DNA of 64,000 nt from positions 124,001 to 188,000 of the forward strand of contig NZ_MTBA01000003.1 of the NCBI RefSeq assembly GCF_002150805.1, given 5' to 3'. Shown here piece by piece: positions 1 through 7,404 of this stretch; within the stretch, counting starts at the first letter, position 1; each line of letters begins with the position of its first letter. The DNA is from Oceanospirillum sanctuarii. GTDB taxonomy: Bacteria > Pseudomonadota > Gammaproteobacteria > Pseudomonadales > Halomonadaceae. Under the pieces are notes generated by a model. The model did no database searches, was not told the DNA's origin, and saw nothing but the letters and a program-made list of their open reading frames with translations. Position numbers and translations under genes: made by a program.

Positions 1-980
1 GTGGTGAGTTTGGTTTTGCTCTGCTGACATTGGCGCTGGCAAACAGCCTTCTCGAGGCCGAGATCGCAAGCCTTGTGGTGGCGATCATTGTATTCTCCAT
101 CGCCGTAACCCCTTTCCTGATTCGCTTCAATGCGAAGATCTGTCAGCTGCTATTACCCAACAAACCTTACGAAGAACCACCTCCGCACAATTCTGAAGAG
201 CTGGCCGCTGCAACATCAGAACTGGACCGGCATATTATCGTGTGCGGCTTTGGTCGTGTCGGGCAGACCGTTGCCCGTTTTATGCGCAAAGAGAAACTCC
301 CGATTCTGGCTCTGGATAACGATCCGATCCGGGTTCAGGAAGCGACAGGCGGTGGTGAAAATATCTTCTTCGGAGACTCATCCAGCCGTAAGGTACTGGA
401 AGCCGCCGGTCTGCATCGCGCCAGCCTGGTCGTGATTACCGTTAATGAATACGAACAGACACTGTCGATTCTGCGCAGCGTGCGAGCACTCAGCCATGAG
501 ATTCCTGTGGTGGTTCGTACCCGTGATGACAGCCACCTTGAAGACCTGAAGCAGGAAGGTGCCACCGAGGTGATACCGGAAGCACTGGAAGGTAGCCTGA
601 TGCTGGTGACCCATGTGATGACCCAGATGCAGATCCCTTTCCGCCGCATCGCTCGTATGGTTCAGACCGCAAGGGAGCAGCGCTATCAGTTGCTTCACGG
701 TTACTTCCACGGTCGTCTGTCTCAGCTGCTGGATAAAGAGGGTAATCCGCTGATCCGACTGCATCCGGTTCAGATCAGCGACAGCTGCTTTGCTCACGGA
801 AAAACCATAGGCGATCTGAATCTGGATAGCTGTCAGGTTCAGGTGCTGCGTATCAATCGTGACGACGTGGATATTGAGAGTCCGTCAGCCGACTTTGAGC
901 TTCAGAAAGGCGACACTCTGATTCTTCAGGGTATGACGGATCACATCGAGCAGGCGGAATCTTTGATCTACAGCGGCTGA
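1..980 (+). CDS. Kef-type monovalent cation:proton antiporter (CPA2), 3' part
   Basis: This is the C-terminal part of a glutathione-regulated-type K+/H+ antiporter in the inner membrane. The reading frame is open from position 3 and enters from outside the window. Its first visible residues, GEFGF, match the Kef/CPA2 membrane domain, so the ATG-like starts further in are not the gene start. A last hydrophobic helix (about codons 12-30 of the visible part) is followed by a linker. A Rossmann-type TrkA-N/RCK domain then begins at HIIVCGFGRVG, the nucleotide-binding glycine motif. A TrkA-C-like domain (about the last 90 residues, ending near GDTLILQG) closes the protein. RCK domains gate such antiporters in response to nucleotide or thiol ligands. 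The specific member (KefB, KefC or YbaL type) cannot be settled from this part. Confidence 0.88.
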   Translation, partial: GEFGFALLTLALANSLLEAEIASLVVAIIVFSIAVTPFLIRFNAKICQLLLPNKPYEEPPPHNSEELAAATSELDRHIIVCGFGRVGQTVARFMRKEKLPILALDNDPIRVQEATGGGENIFFGDSSSRKVLEAAGLHRASLVVITVNEYEQTLSILRSVRALSHEIPVVVRTRDDSHLEDLKQEGATEVIPEALEGSLMLVTHVMTQMQIPFRRIARMVQTAREQRYQLLHGYFHGRLSQLLDKEGNPLIRLHPVQISDSCFAHGKTIGDLNLDSCQVQVLRINRDDVDIESPSADFELQKGDTLILQGMTDHIEQAESLIYSG

Positions 981-1115
981 TAACGCCTTTACAGCGCCAC
1001 CGGATACGACAATTTGTGCACAATAAATGCTGACGGACTATGCTGAAGGTGAAGCAGGAGCATACGACAAAAGACCTTCAGGGATGAGGAGATATCTGAC
1101 TGCCGGAGAATGGTT

Positions 1116-1385
1116 ATGCTGTTTCAGAATGTGCAGAATTATTATGAAAAACTGGTGTTGGAAGAACTGACCGAGCGGGGCTTTCTGTCCGGCTACGAGC
1201 AAGGATATGTGGAAGATATCGCCTGCGTGGCCCTTAACAACCTGCCTACTCAATACTTCCGTTTTGAAGTCGATATGGGCTTTTACATGGAAAGTGAAGA
1301 CTACCTGCTGATGCGAAAACAGGTGGTTAAAGCTGTGGATGATGCCATCCTGTTTATTAACGATAAGCTGGAAAAAGAGAACTGA
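1116..1385 (+). CDS. ComFB family (late competence development) protein
   Basis: This small soluble protein of 89 residues matches the ComFB family. Visible signatures are NYYEKLV near the N-terminus, the DIACVALNNLPTQYFR core and the following VDMGFY. The name comes from the Bacillus comF operon, but the family is widespread in Gram-negative bacteria, and homologues have been reported to bind cyclic di-nucleotides. No competence genes are visible nearby, so a DNA-uptake role should not be assumed. Two in-frame ATGs exist (1110 and 1116). I chose 1116 because GGAGA at 1105-1109 lies six bases before it, while it is much too close to 1110. An intrinsic terminator follows. Confidence 0.8.
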   Translation: MLFQNVQNYYEKLVLEELTERGFLSGYEQGYVEDIACVALNNLPTQYFRFEVDMGFYMESEDYLLMRKQVVKAVDDAILFINDKLEKEN

Positions 1386-1416
1386 CCCGATTTCCCCCCT
1401 TCTCTGACTCAGCAAT

Positions 1417-1446
1417 AAAAAAGCCGGTAAAACCGGCTTTTTTATT
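1417..1446. terminator. Bidirectional intrinsic terminator between comFB-like gene and yegS
   Basis: The stem AGCCGG/CCGGCT is flanked by an A-run on the left and a T-run on the right, so it can end transcription from both sides. It overlaps the stop codon of the convergent yegS gene. Confidence 0.85.
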
Positions 1447-2395
1447 AGGTAAGACCCTCATCACCTGCGTTTTTACTCAGCAAGGGAGCTCTTCGCGGCA
1501 GGTGCATCTTTAAAGCAGCTGTATGGATTTCAAAGCGGAAATGTTGCCCGGACAGGGGTTCACCATCGATATTGATGTTCATACTCTGTTCAGCCTCGAT
1601 TTCCAGCCAGGGGACCCGGCGATGGATCATCAGGTTCTGCAACACAGCACCGTTATCGAGCATAAAGTACTGCAGGGTATCGGTCAGGGTCTGCTGCTCA
1701 GTTTTCGGCAGAATATTCAGATCCAGAAGCCCGTCATCCAATAGCGCATCCGGGCAGAGCTCGTGGCCACCACCTGCCTGTCGGCCATTGCCCACTCCCA
1801 GGACCATAAATGCACCCTGCCAATCAAAATCAGGCGCTTTAATTCTGCCCTCAACCGCAGCGATACTGGTGAATTTACTCATTCCTGTCAGCAGATAGGC
1901 CAGACTGCCTAGAGCCCGTTTCAGCTCATCCGGGGTCGAGGTGGTAATCTGGGTACCAAAACCACCAGACGCCAGATTCAGAAAATAGCGCTGATTAGCC
2001 CGACCTAAATCCACAGCAACCGGGGATATTTCAGTAATCAGCCTCAACGCTTCCAGCGGAGCCAATGGAATCCGGCAGCTCATGGCAAAGTCATTCGCTG
2101 TTCCCAGAGGGATCAATCCCAGAGATGGCATCTCCAGACGGGCATCGGCGGCCATCAAACCGTTAACCACTTCGTTCAAGGTACCATCGCCACCGGCGGC
2201 AACAACGGTATGCACACCAAGCTGACGGGCTTCTCTGGCAAGACGTCGGGCATCCCCCTCTTCCCAGGTGACCCGGACATCAATCTTATATCTGTGATCA
2301 CGCAGCAGACGCACAGCATCCCGCAGGGCAATATTCTGTGCTTCTTTGCCGTGCAAAATAATCCGGATGTGATAGCGATTGTCTGCTGAACTCAT
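1445..2395 (-). CDS. yegS: YegS-type lipid (diacylglycerol-like) kinase
   Basis: This is a lipid kinase of the DAGK catalytic family, homologous to E. coli YegS, which phosphorylates phosphatidylglycerol or diacylglycerol-like lipids at the membrane. The catalytic-domain motif GGDGTLNEVVNGL is near residue 68 and is preceded by VRVTWEEGDA, as in YegS. The C-terminal beta-sandwich, with the metal-binding DALLDDGLLDL segment, is complete. The open frame extends 56 codons further upstream (to 2563), but that extension (many Ser/Pro, no YegS similarity) lies in the intergenic region. The ATG at 2395 (MSSADNRYHIRI) gives 316 residues, close to the family length. The gene is divergent from the DUF3549 gene and ends in the shared terminator. 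Confidence 0.88.
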   Translation of the reverse strand: MSSADNRYHIRIILHGKEAQNIALRDAVRLLRDHRYKIDVRVTWEEGDARRLAREARQLGVHTVVAAGGDGTLNEVVNGLMAADARLEMPSLGLIPLGTANDFAMSCRIPLAPLEALRLITEISPVAVDLGRANQRYFLNLASGGFGTQITTSTPDELKRALGSLAYLLTGMSKFTSIAAVEGRIKAPDFDWQGAFMVLGVGNGRQAGGGHELCPDALLDDGLLDLNILPKTEQQTLTDTLQYFMLDNGAVLQNLMIHRRVPWLEIEAEQSMNINIDGEPLSGQHFRFEIHTAALKMHLPRRAPLLSKNAGDEGLT

Positions 2396-2927
2396 TGCTG
2401 ATGGTCTCTTATTATTCGATTCAGGCGGCCGGAACTGTGGAAAACTCTCTTTTTCTGAGGTTTGCGCCAAAGCTGTGGATAACCACAGGGATAGCTTGGT
2501 ACTTATCGGGGAGTATACTGTTATTTCCGTTAAATGCACGGCTGACCAAGGGGATAACATCACCCGCCAAGTTTGGTAAAACCGTTAAAACACTGGATAT
2601 AAAAACACTATAATTAACTGTTTTTGCTCGATTTTTATACCCATCAAAGACTCTTGCGCTACCTTACAGCTCAACCACGTTTTCTGTGACAGAAATTATC
2701 GACTATGCACAAGTATCCGGTAAACAACTGTGGATAATTGTGGGACAACAGGAGCGACATCAGGGATTATCATGCCTGCAGAAAACTGTTCATTTTTTAA
2801 CCAGATAAGTTTCTGTCGAGCCGTATAACACTGTTGCATACTGGAGAATTCAGGCTAAAAGCAGTAATCTCTGCAACCTCTGAAATCCCCATGATCTGAA
2901 TCTTCAGCTGGCAAAACAGGAAGCTCT
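2396..2927. other. 532-bp intergenic region with DnaA-box-like 9-mers
   Basis: This is the long divergent intergenic region between yegS and the DUF3549 gene. I see no convincing gene in it. It holds two perfect DnaA-box 9-mers on the minus strand (TTATCCACA, read as tgtggataa at 2474-2482 and 2729-2737) and one relaxed match (tgtggaaaa, 2436-2444). It is locally AT-rich around 2590-2640. The promoters of both flanking genes must lie here, but no single -35/-10 pair stands out. Confidence 0.5.
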
Positions 2928-3983
2928 ATGTCTGACATCACAACCCTTACCGACTTTCTCGACAAAACCGGGGCTAACCTTCGCGTGTTCGATATGGGAC
3001 GTCGGGTGTCCCTGGTGTCTGCTAATACCTTCTCCCGCTTTGAACAGTGCGAACTGCCTTATCCGCAGCCTTATATGTATCACGCGCGCCTTGGGATTCT
3101 GTTCTGGTATCCACAGGCTCCCGAGCAACACTTTATCTGGTTCCTGCAGTTTCCGCTGGATGAACAGGGTTTCATTATTCAGGCGGCCCGCGACGACTTC
3201 CTGAAGCGCTTGTTAGAAACCATCGGCCAGAATGCCAAAGATATGTCTGCCGAAGAAAATCAGCAGGCCCAGAACCTGATGAAGGATAACCCGCTGGCAT
3301 TTACGCCGGATCAGGAACGCATTGCGATTTTTAACGCCAAAGCCAAGTTAGCTCTGGGTCAGCCAGCTTCCCGCTTCCATGATCAGGCGGAAGAATACTT
3401 TACTGGCCAGCGCGATATGGATGACTGGGAAGACGTCGGCCTGCAGGGGATTGCAGACTTTACCGTTCGTCTTGAGAAACAGGACAATGCCGGTGATCTG
3501 ACAAAGCACATCGCGTCCTTCCCGGATATTCCATTCAGCGCTCTGTGTCGCTGCCTTGAAAATGAGAGCATCGATCACAAGCTGACCGCCGCGATCTGTG
3601 ACCGGGCTGAAAAGCTGATTGCAGATTCGGAAGCTGACCGCTTAACACTGGCGGCGGCGATCCGTGGTGTTGGTCACAGTCAGGCCAAAGGCCTGCGTGA
3701 CGGCCTGATCAAAGATGTACTGGCCAGCGCGCACAGTGACGATATTGAAATTCTTACCGTTATTGCTGCCCGCGCCTGGGAATCTCTGGAGAACCCAGAG
3801 CTGCTGAAGCCTTATCTGGAGAAACTGGCAGCATGCCCTGCCGGTGAACAGGCCTTTATCAAGATCGTGCGTGACCTGATTTTTGTACCGGGTCTGCGTA
3901 CTCTGATTATCGCTCAGTTCCGTGATCCGGATCGAAGTGATGCCCTGAGTAATGCGATAGGTCTGCTGATGGGACAGAACTGA
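2928..3983 (+). CDS. DUF3549 family protein
   Basis: This is a 351-residue soluble protein with no signal peptide or membrane segment. The N-terminus (TTLTDFLDKTGANLRVFDMGRRV) and the aromatic block ILFWYPQ are characteristic of DUF3549, a gammaproteobacterial family of unknown function. The C-terminal two thirds look all-helical, with repeated short helices resembling HEAT-like repeats (inference). The start ATG is preceded by GGAAG at a normal distance. It appears monocistronic, with a large upstream region and its own terminator. No function is assigned here because none is known. Confidence 0.8.
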   Translation: MSDITTLTDFLDKTGANLRVFDMGRRVSLVSANTFSRFEQCELPYPQPYMYHARLGILFWYPQAPEQHFIWFLQFPLDEQGFIIQAARDDFLKRLLETIGQNAKDMSAEENQQAQNLMKDNPLAFTPDQERIAIFNAKAKLALGQPASRFHDQAEEYFTGQRDMDDWEDVGLQGIADFTVRLEKQDNAGDLTKHIASFPDIPFSALCRCLENESIDHKLTAAICDRAEKLIADSEADRLTLAAAIRGVGHSQAKGLRDGLIKDVLASAHSDDIEILTVIAARAWESLENPELLKPYLEKLAACPAGEQAFIKIVRDLIFVPGLRTLIIAQFRDPDRSDALSNAIGLLMGQN

Positions 3984-4015
3984 TTTAAGCTATCGGTCAG
4001 GTCATAAGATAGAAA

Positions 4016-4060
4016 GGCTGCTTATAAAATGACTGCTCATAAAAAGGCTGTTCATAGAAC
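4016..4060 (+). repeat. Three tandem 15-bp imperfect repeats
   Basis: Three adjacent units of 15 bp (4016-4030, 4031-4045, 4046-4060) share the pattern GrCTGyTyATArAAn. They lie between the stop codon of the DUF3549 gene and its terminator, and a fourth unit begins (gacc) but breaks off. The function is unknown. Confidence 0.6.
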
Positions 4061-4068
4061 GACCTTTT

Positions 4069-4110
4069 AAAAAAATGCCCCACCCGATCTTGATCGGGCG
4101 GGGCATTTTT
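4069..4110. terminator. Bidirectional terminator between DUF3549 gene and prx-grx gene
   Basis: A strong stem (TGCCCC.CCCGATC paired with GATCGGG.GGGGCA) has A-runs on the left and T-runs on the right. It serves both convergent genes. Confidence 0.88.
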
Positions 4111-4140
4111 ATTTCAGGCTAGCAGTCTCTGAACTGGAAC

Positions 4141-4878
4141 TCAGTGCGACTTCAGCCAGTTTTCCAGTTCGTCCGCACCGCCAATATGCTCACCTTCAAT
4201 AAAGATCTGAGGTGTCGTACCGCGGCCAGATACCGCATGCAGAGTCGCAAGGCTGATACCGTGACTACCGATGGTAATTTCCTCAAACTTCATGCCGCGC
4301 TCTTTCAGTGCATTCTTGGCTCGCGTGCAGTGACTGCAGCCCGGCTTACCGATCACAGTGACACGCTTCGGTGCAGCGGCTTCCGGTGCCAGATAGTTCA
4401 GCATGGTATCGGCATCGGACACTTCAAACGGGTCGCCCGGCACATCCGGCTCGATAAACATCTTCTCGATAACACCATCACGAACCAGCATAGAGTAGCG
4501 CCAGCTACGATCACCAAAACCCAGCTCACCTTTATTGACCAACATACCCATACCGCGGCTGAAGTCGCCATTGCCGTCCGGCAGCATAGAGATATTCTCT
4601 GCATTCTGATCACCGGCCCAGGCATCCATCACAAAGGGATCGTTAACCGACAGGCAGATGATGTCGTCGATACCCTGTTCACGGAACACAGAAGCCAGTT
4701 CGTTATAGCGAGGCAGGTGGGTGCTGGAACAAGTCGGTGTAAATGCTCCCGGCAGCGCAAACAGGATCACATTCTTGCCTTTAAACAGGTCGTCAGTGCT
4801 TAACTGAACCCACTCGTTGTTGATGCGGGTGTTAAATGCAACTTCAGGAACTCTCTGACCTTCACGATTCGCTAACAT
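4141..4878 (-). CDS. Peroxiredoxin-glutaredoxin fusion (hybrid Prx5)
   Basis: This is a cytosolic hydroperoxide reductase in which a Prx5-type peroxiredoxin (residues about 1-165) is fused to its own glutaredoxin reductant (about 170-245). It takes electrons from glutathione to reduce H2O2 and alkyl hydroperoxides. The peroxidatic cysteine is Cys50 in PGAFTPTCS. The glutaredoxin active site is Cys181-Ser-His-Cys184, a CSHC variant of the usual CPYC. The length of 245 residues matches the Haemophilus/Vibrio hybrid family. The ATG is preceded by an AGAAACAAG-type purine stretch. It is a single-gene unit, and an OxyR-like dyad lies about 200 bp upstream of the start. Stop and terminator are shared with the convergent DUF3549 gene. 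Confidence 0.92.
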   Translation of the reverse strand: MLANREGQRVPEVAFNTRINNEWVQLSTDDLFKGKNVILFALPGAFTPTCSSTHLPRYNELASVFREQGIDDIICLSVNDPFVMDAWAGDQNAENISMLPDGNGDFSRGMGMLVNKGELGFGDRSWRYSMLVRDGVIEKMFIEPDVPGDPFEVSDADTMLNYLAPEAAAPKRVTVIGKPGCSHCTRAKNALKERGMKFEEITIGSHGISLATLHAVSGRGTTPQIFIEGEHIGGADELENWLKSH

Positions 4879-5066
4879 CTTGTTTCTCCAATGCGGGTAA
4901 TGATTCCGACATCCTGTTGTCAGGTATCGGCTTAAGGATCAGCGCGGGTAAGCGTTTCCTCTACTTAAACATTCAGATCCAAACAACAGCATAACAATTC
5001 ATGTCTGTGCTGAACCTTGATGTAGCCACTATATCGCTTCAATTCTGATTGGATAAATATAACTTT

Positions 5067-5104
5067 CAGATCAAATTAATAGACAAAACCTATCAGGTTA
5101 TCTG
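5067..5104. promoter_or_regulatory. OxyR-like dyad upstream of peroxiredoxin gene
   Basis: ATAG-N7-CTAT (5079-5093) is flanked by near-symmetric outer arms CAGAT (5067-5071) and ATCTG (5100-5104). The spacing resembles the four-contact geometry of OxyR and other LysR-type sites. The inner match alone is expected about once per 65 kb by chance, so its position upstream of a peroxidase gene carries most of the weight. Confidence 0.3.
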
Positions 5105-5181
5105 ATCGTTCACATTCGGCTACGGGAAAGCACTTATATGCAGTTGTGGTCGCGGCGTTGACGTGATATCAATAGAACTCC

Positions 5182-5206
5182 GGCGATTTGCCGGTTTTTT
5201 TATTTT
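5182..5206 (+). terminator. Terminator-like hairpin before the Met-rich ORF
   Basis: CCGGC and GCCGG enclose a short loop and are followed by seven T residues. No gene on the plus strand precedes it, so it may end a short transcript starting within 4900-5170, or act as an attenuator for the downstream ORFs. Confidence 0.6.
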
Positions 5207-5235
5207 CAAATACAACTGAGAAAGAGAATACGACC

Positions 5236-5379
5236 ATGAAACCTATGATTATGACCACGATGATGAAACCTATGATGCGCAAGATTATGACCATTACCGC
5301 TGAATCACTACCTAGCTCACAAGAACGACTATCACATAATCAGGAACTTCATCATGCTGTCTCAGAATCCGTCTGCTAA
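5236..5379 (+). CDS. Putative Met-rich leader ORF
   Basis: This is a possible 47-codon small ORF whose first 18 residues include nine methionines (MKPMIMTTMMKPMMRKIM...). It is built on a duplicated 15-base segment (atgaaacctatgatt / atgaaacctatgatg). A weak purine-rich ribosome site (GAAAGAGAA) precedes the ATG. The ORF overlaps the start of the next gene by 26 bases in another frame, the arrangement expected for translational coupling or a leader peptide. Against this, the alternate frame of the same bases reads as an acidic, Tyr-rich peptide without a start codon, so the stretch could be a decayed repeat of a former gene. Whether it is translated cannot be decided from sequence. Confidence 0.35.
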   Translation: MKPMIMTTMMKPMMRKIMTITAESLPSSQERLSHNQELHHAVSESVC

Positions 5380-6202
5380 TCCATTTGAATTTGCTTCATC
5401 ATCTCATCTGACTTCTGCCCTTTTTGATCTGGGCGACTGCTTCGGCACCCTTTGCCGGCTTCCTCTTCAAAGCGCGCTAAAACTTTTCGATTCAACATCT
5501 ACTGGCACTCATCTGTCAGAGCATGCTTCTGAACCCCTCTCCCAGACACTACCAGAATCATCACGCTTCCTTGCCCAGCAGCTGAAAACCAATATTCCTT
5601 TTGCTGTCAGCAGAGAGTGGCAAAACCAGGTCTGGAACTACCAAATTTCACTGCAACCCGATGATAGCTTCAGTGCCAATCAGGCTCTGCATCAGCACCT
5701 GTCATCACGCAGCCTGACCAGTATTCCAACAGAACAGAAGGGTAATCTTCAGGAATGGCTTTACTTTGCCAGCCCTCTGGAAAAACTGACGCAACTGGAC
5801 TGGCAACTGCTGTCTGCCGAAGAGCAGAAACTGCATCGCCTGCAAAACCTGGCTTTATGGTTCCGACACAAGCTGGAACAGGGCAGCCTGATCGGAGACC
5901 TTTTACTGGTGCCTTTCACAGACCTGCCTTTAGGTGATGGACTGAATATTAAACCGGCCCACAGTTTCGCCCGACTGGGTAAACTCGCGTTACCAAACCA
6001 GCAAAAACTGAGTTCTCTGAACTTTGCAATTTTTCGCAATGGCTCTCTGACAGAAGGTTACGGCTTACAGCCATCCATTCTGTTTTCTGCCAGCGAACAG
6101 CTCAAGGGGCTAACGCTGGACTCGGAGAATCAGGCCGTACTGTTGCTGGATCACAAGCAATGCCTTGAGAACCTTCAGCAGCTGGAACAAATTCTTCGCT
6201 GA
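5354..6202 (+). CDS. Hypothetical protein, 282 residues
   Basis: I do not recognise this protein. It has no signal peptide, no clear membrane helix and no catalytic motif that I can name. It is rich in Gln, Leu and Ser. A short N-terminal segment has the pattern FDLGDCFGTLCRLP, and the C-terminus is a likely helix (CLENLQQLEQILR). The ATG at 5354 has AGGA about eight bases upstream. The codon pattern resembles neighbouring genes, which supports it being a real gene. It follows the Met-rich ORF and precedes trxC by about 100 bases with a separate promoter between them, so a shared role with thioredoxin is not implied. Confidence 0.65.
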   Translation: MLSQNPSANPFEFASSSHLTSALFDLGDCFGTLCRLPLQSALKLFDSTSTGTHLSEHASEPLSQTLPESSRFLAQQLKTNIPFAVSREWQNQVWNYQISLQPDDSFSANQALHQHLSSRSLTSIPTEQKGNLQEWLYFASPLEKLTQLDWQLLSAEEQKLHRLQNLALWFRHKLEQGSLIGDLLLVPFTDLPLGDGLNIKPAHSFARLGKLALPNQQKLSSLNFAIFRNGSLTEGYGLQPSILFSASEQLKGLTLDSENQAVLLLDHKQCLENLQQLEQILR

Positions 6203-6241
6203 CAAATACCTGTCTGTAGAGACTCATCCCGGAAAGGGTGG

Positions 6242-6271
6242 TTGAAAAGTGCCTCGCCACCCTTATATAAG
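6242..6271 (+). promoter_or_regulatory. Candidate sigma-70 promoter of trxC
   Basis: TTGAAA (6242-6247) and TATAAG (6266-6271) are separated by 18 bases and lie 35 bases before the trxC start codon. Confidence 0.5.
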
Positions 6272-6305
6272 ATTTAACTAACAAATCTTATCGACAGGAA
6301 TCATC

Positions 6306-6746
6306 ATGTCCGAACAGCAAACGTCTCATGTTGTCTGCCCTCATTGCAGTGCCGTTAACCGTATTCCTAACCAGAGATTGTCTGACCGACCTAATTGCGG
6401 CAAATGCAAACAACCTTTGTTTACTGGTGAGCCTCAGAATCTGACACAGACGACCATGGCTAAGGTGATCGCTAACTCTGACCTGCCAGTTGTAGTGGAT
6501 TTTTGGGCGCCCTGGTGCGGGCCTTGTCAGATGATGGGGCCGATCTTTTCTCAGATGACCGTTGAGTTGGAGCCTTATGTCCGCATGGCCAAGGTCAATA
6601 CCGAACAGGAACAGCAACTGGGTGCTCAGTTTGGTATCCGAAGCATACCAACTCTGGCGATATTTAAAGGCGGCAAAGAGGTTGCCCGGCAGTCAGGTGT
6701 GTTGCAGCCCGCTCAGCTGAAAGCCTGGATTCAGGCCAACAGCTAA
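6306..6746 (+). CDS. trxC: Thioredoxin 2 (TrxC) with N-terminal zinc finger
   Basis: This is a cytosolic thiol-disulfide reductase. Unlike thioredoxin 1 it carries an N-terminal zinc-binding finger with two CxxC pairs (Cys11/Cys14 and Cys31/Cys34). The redox site WCGPC is at residues 70-74, and the cis-Pro loop is in IRSIPTLAIF. The 146-residue length fits E. coli TrxC (139). In E. coli trxC belongs to the OxyR regulon. Whether that holds here is unknown, although a peroxidase gene lies nearby. The ATG follows CAGGAA. A terminator whose right half falls inside the convergent RDD gene ends the transcript. Confidence 0.95.
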   Translation: MSEQQTSHVVCPHCSAVNRIPNQRLSDRPNCGKCKQPLFTGEPQNLTQTTMAKVIANSDLPVVVDFWAPWCGPCQMMGPIFSQMTVELEPYVRMAKVNTEQEQQLGAQFGIRSIPTLAIFKGGKEVARQSGVLQPAQLKAWIQANS

Positions 6747-6798
6747 CCAGTACTGAATAAGATAGCGGGATGTTAAAAGGAAAATCAGAAAGGACTTG

Positions 6799-6830
6799 GA
6801 GCTAAGCCTGAACGCTTAGCTCTTTTTTTT
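6799..6830 (+). terminator. Intrinsic terminator of trxC
   Basis: The perfect stem GAGCTAAGC/GCTTAGCTC is followed by eight T residues. It overlaps the 3' end (Lys/Ser-rich tail and stop codon) of the convergent RDD gene. Confidence 0.88.
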
Positions 6831-7364
6831 GCTTTTCTTACGGCTTTCTTTACCGGCAGGTTCAGCAGCATTCTCATCGTCTGCATGCAGGCGTGTAATC
6901 TCTTTATCAGAAGGTACATAGACCACCTCAGACTCAGAAAAACTATCCGGCCAGGTCTTTTTCGAAGGTGAAAACAGCATCCAGAAGTGCCCCAACCCCA
7001 AGCACACCAGAGAGAAAGCCCCGCAGAAGAAACGCATCAGTGATTGAGTCAGCGTAATAGCACGGCCATCGCTATTCTGAATACGAATTCGCCACGCCTG
7101 CATCCCCAAAGTCTGACCGGTACGACGCCAGAAGAAGGTAAAGAAACCAAAAGTCACTAAAAACAGAACACTCTGAAAGCCCGGGCCTGCATGATCGTTC
7201 ATCGCATCAACGCCTTCCGGTACAAAAGGCAGACGGGCAAAGCCCAACAACATCCAAATTGCCACAATAATCAGAAAATCGTACATCATCGCACCCAACC
7301 GACGAATTAGTCCTGCTGGTCGGGTATAGGTCTGTTTTGGAAACTGGCGTCCACTTGTTGTCAT
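6816..7364 (-). CDS. RDD family membrane protein
   Basis: This 182-residue inner-membrane protein carries an RDD domain: the Arg in PAGLIRRLGAMMYDFLI at the start of the first helix and the Asp in the same helix fit the family pattern. Three or four hydrophobic helices are visible (about residues 25-45, 65-85, 120-145). The C-terminal tail is highly basic (KKSKKKS). RDD proteins are poorly characterised; some act in Na+/H+ exchange or osmotic adaptation. It lies 40 bases after lptG on the same strand and is probably the last gene of the lptF-lptG transcript, though it has no known part in LPS export. Confidence 0.85.
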   Translation of the reverse strand: MTTSGRQFPKQTYTRPAGLIRRLGAMMYDFLIIVAIWMLLGFARLPFVPEGVDAMNDHAGPGFQSVLFLVTFGFFTFFWRRTGQTLGMQAWRIRIQNSDGRAITLTQSLMRFFCGAFSLVCLGLGHFWMLFSPSKKTWPDSFSESEVVYVPSDKEITRLHADDENAAEPAGKESRKKSKKKS

Positions 7365-7404
7365 TTATCTGCCTTAGCACTGAGAGCAAAAAATTAAGAA
7401 ATGT

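Noticed and set aside
4144-4803. 219-codon plus-strand frame
   Set aside because: It is antisense to the peroxiredoxin-glutaredoxin gene, without similarity.
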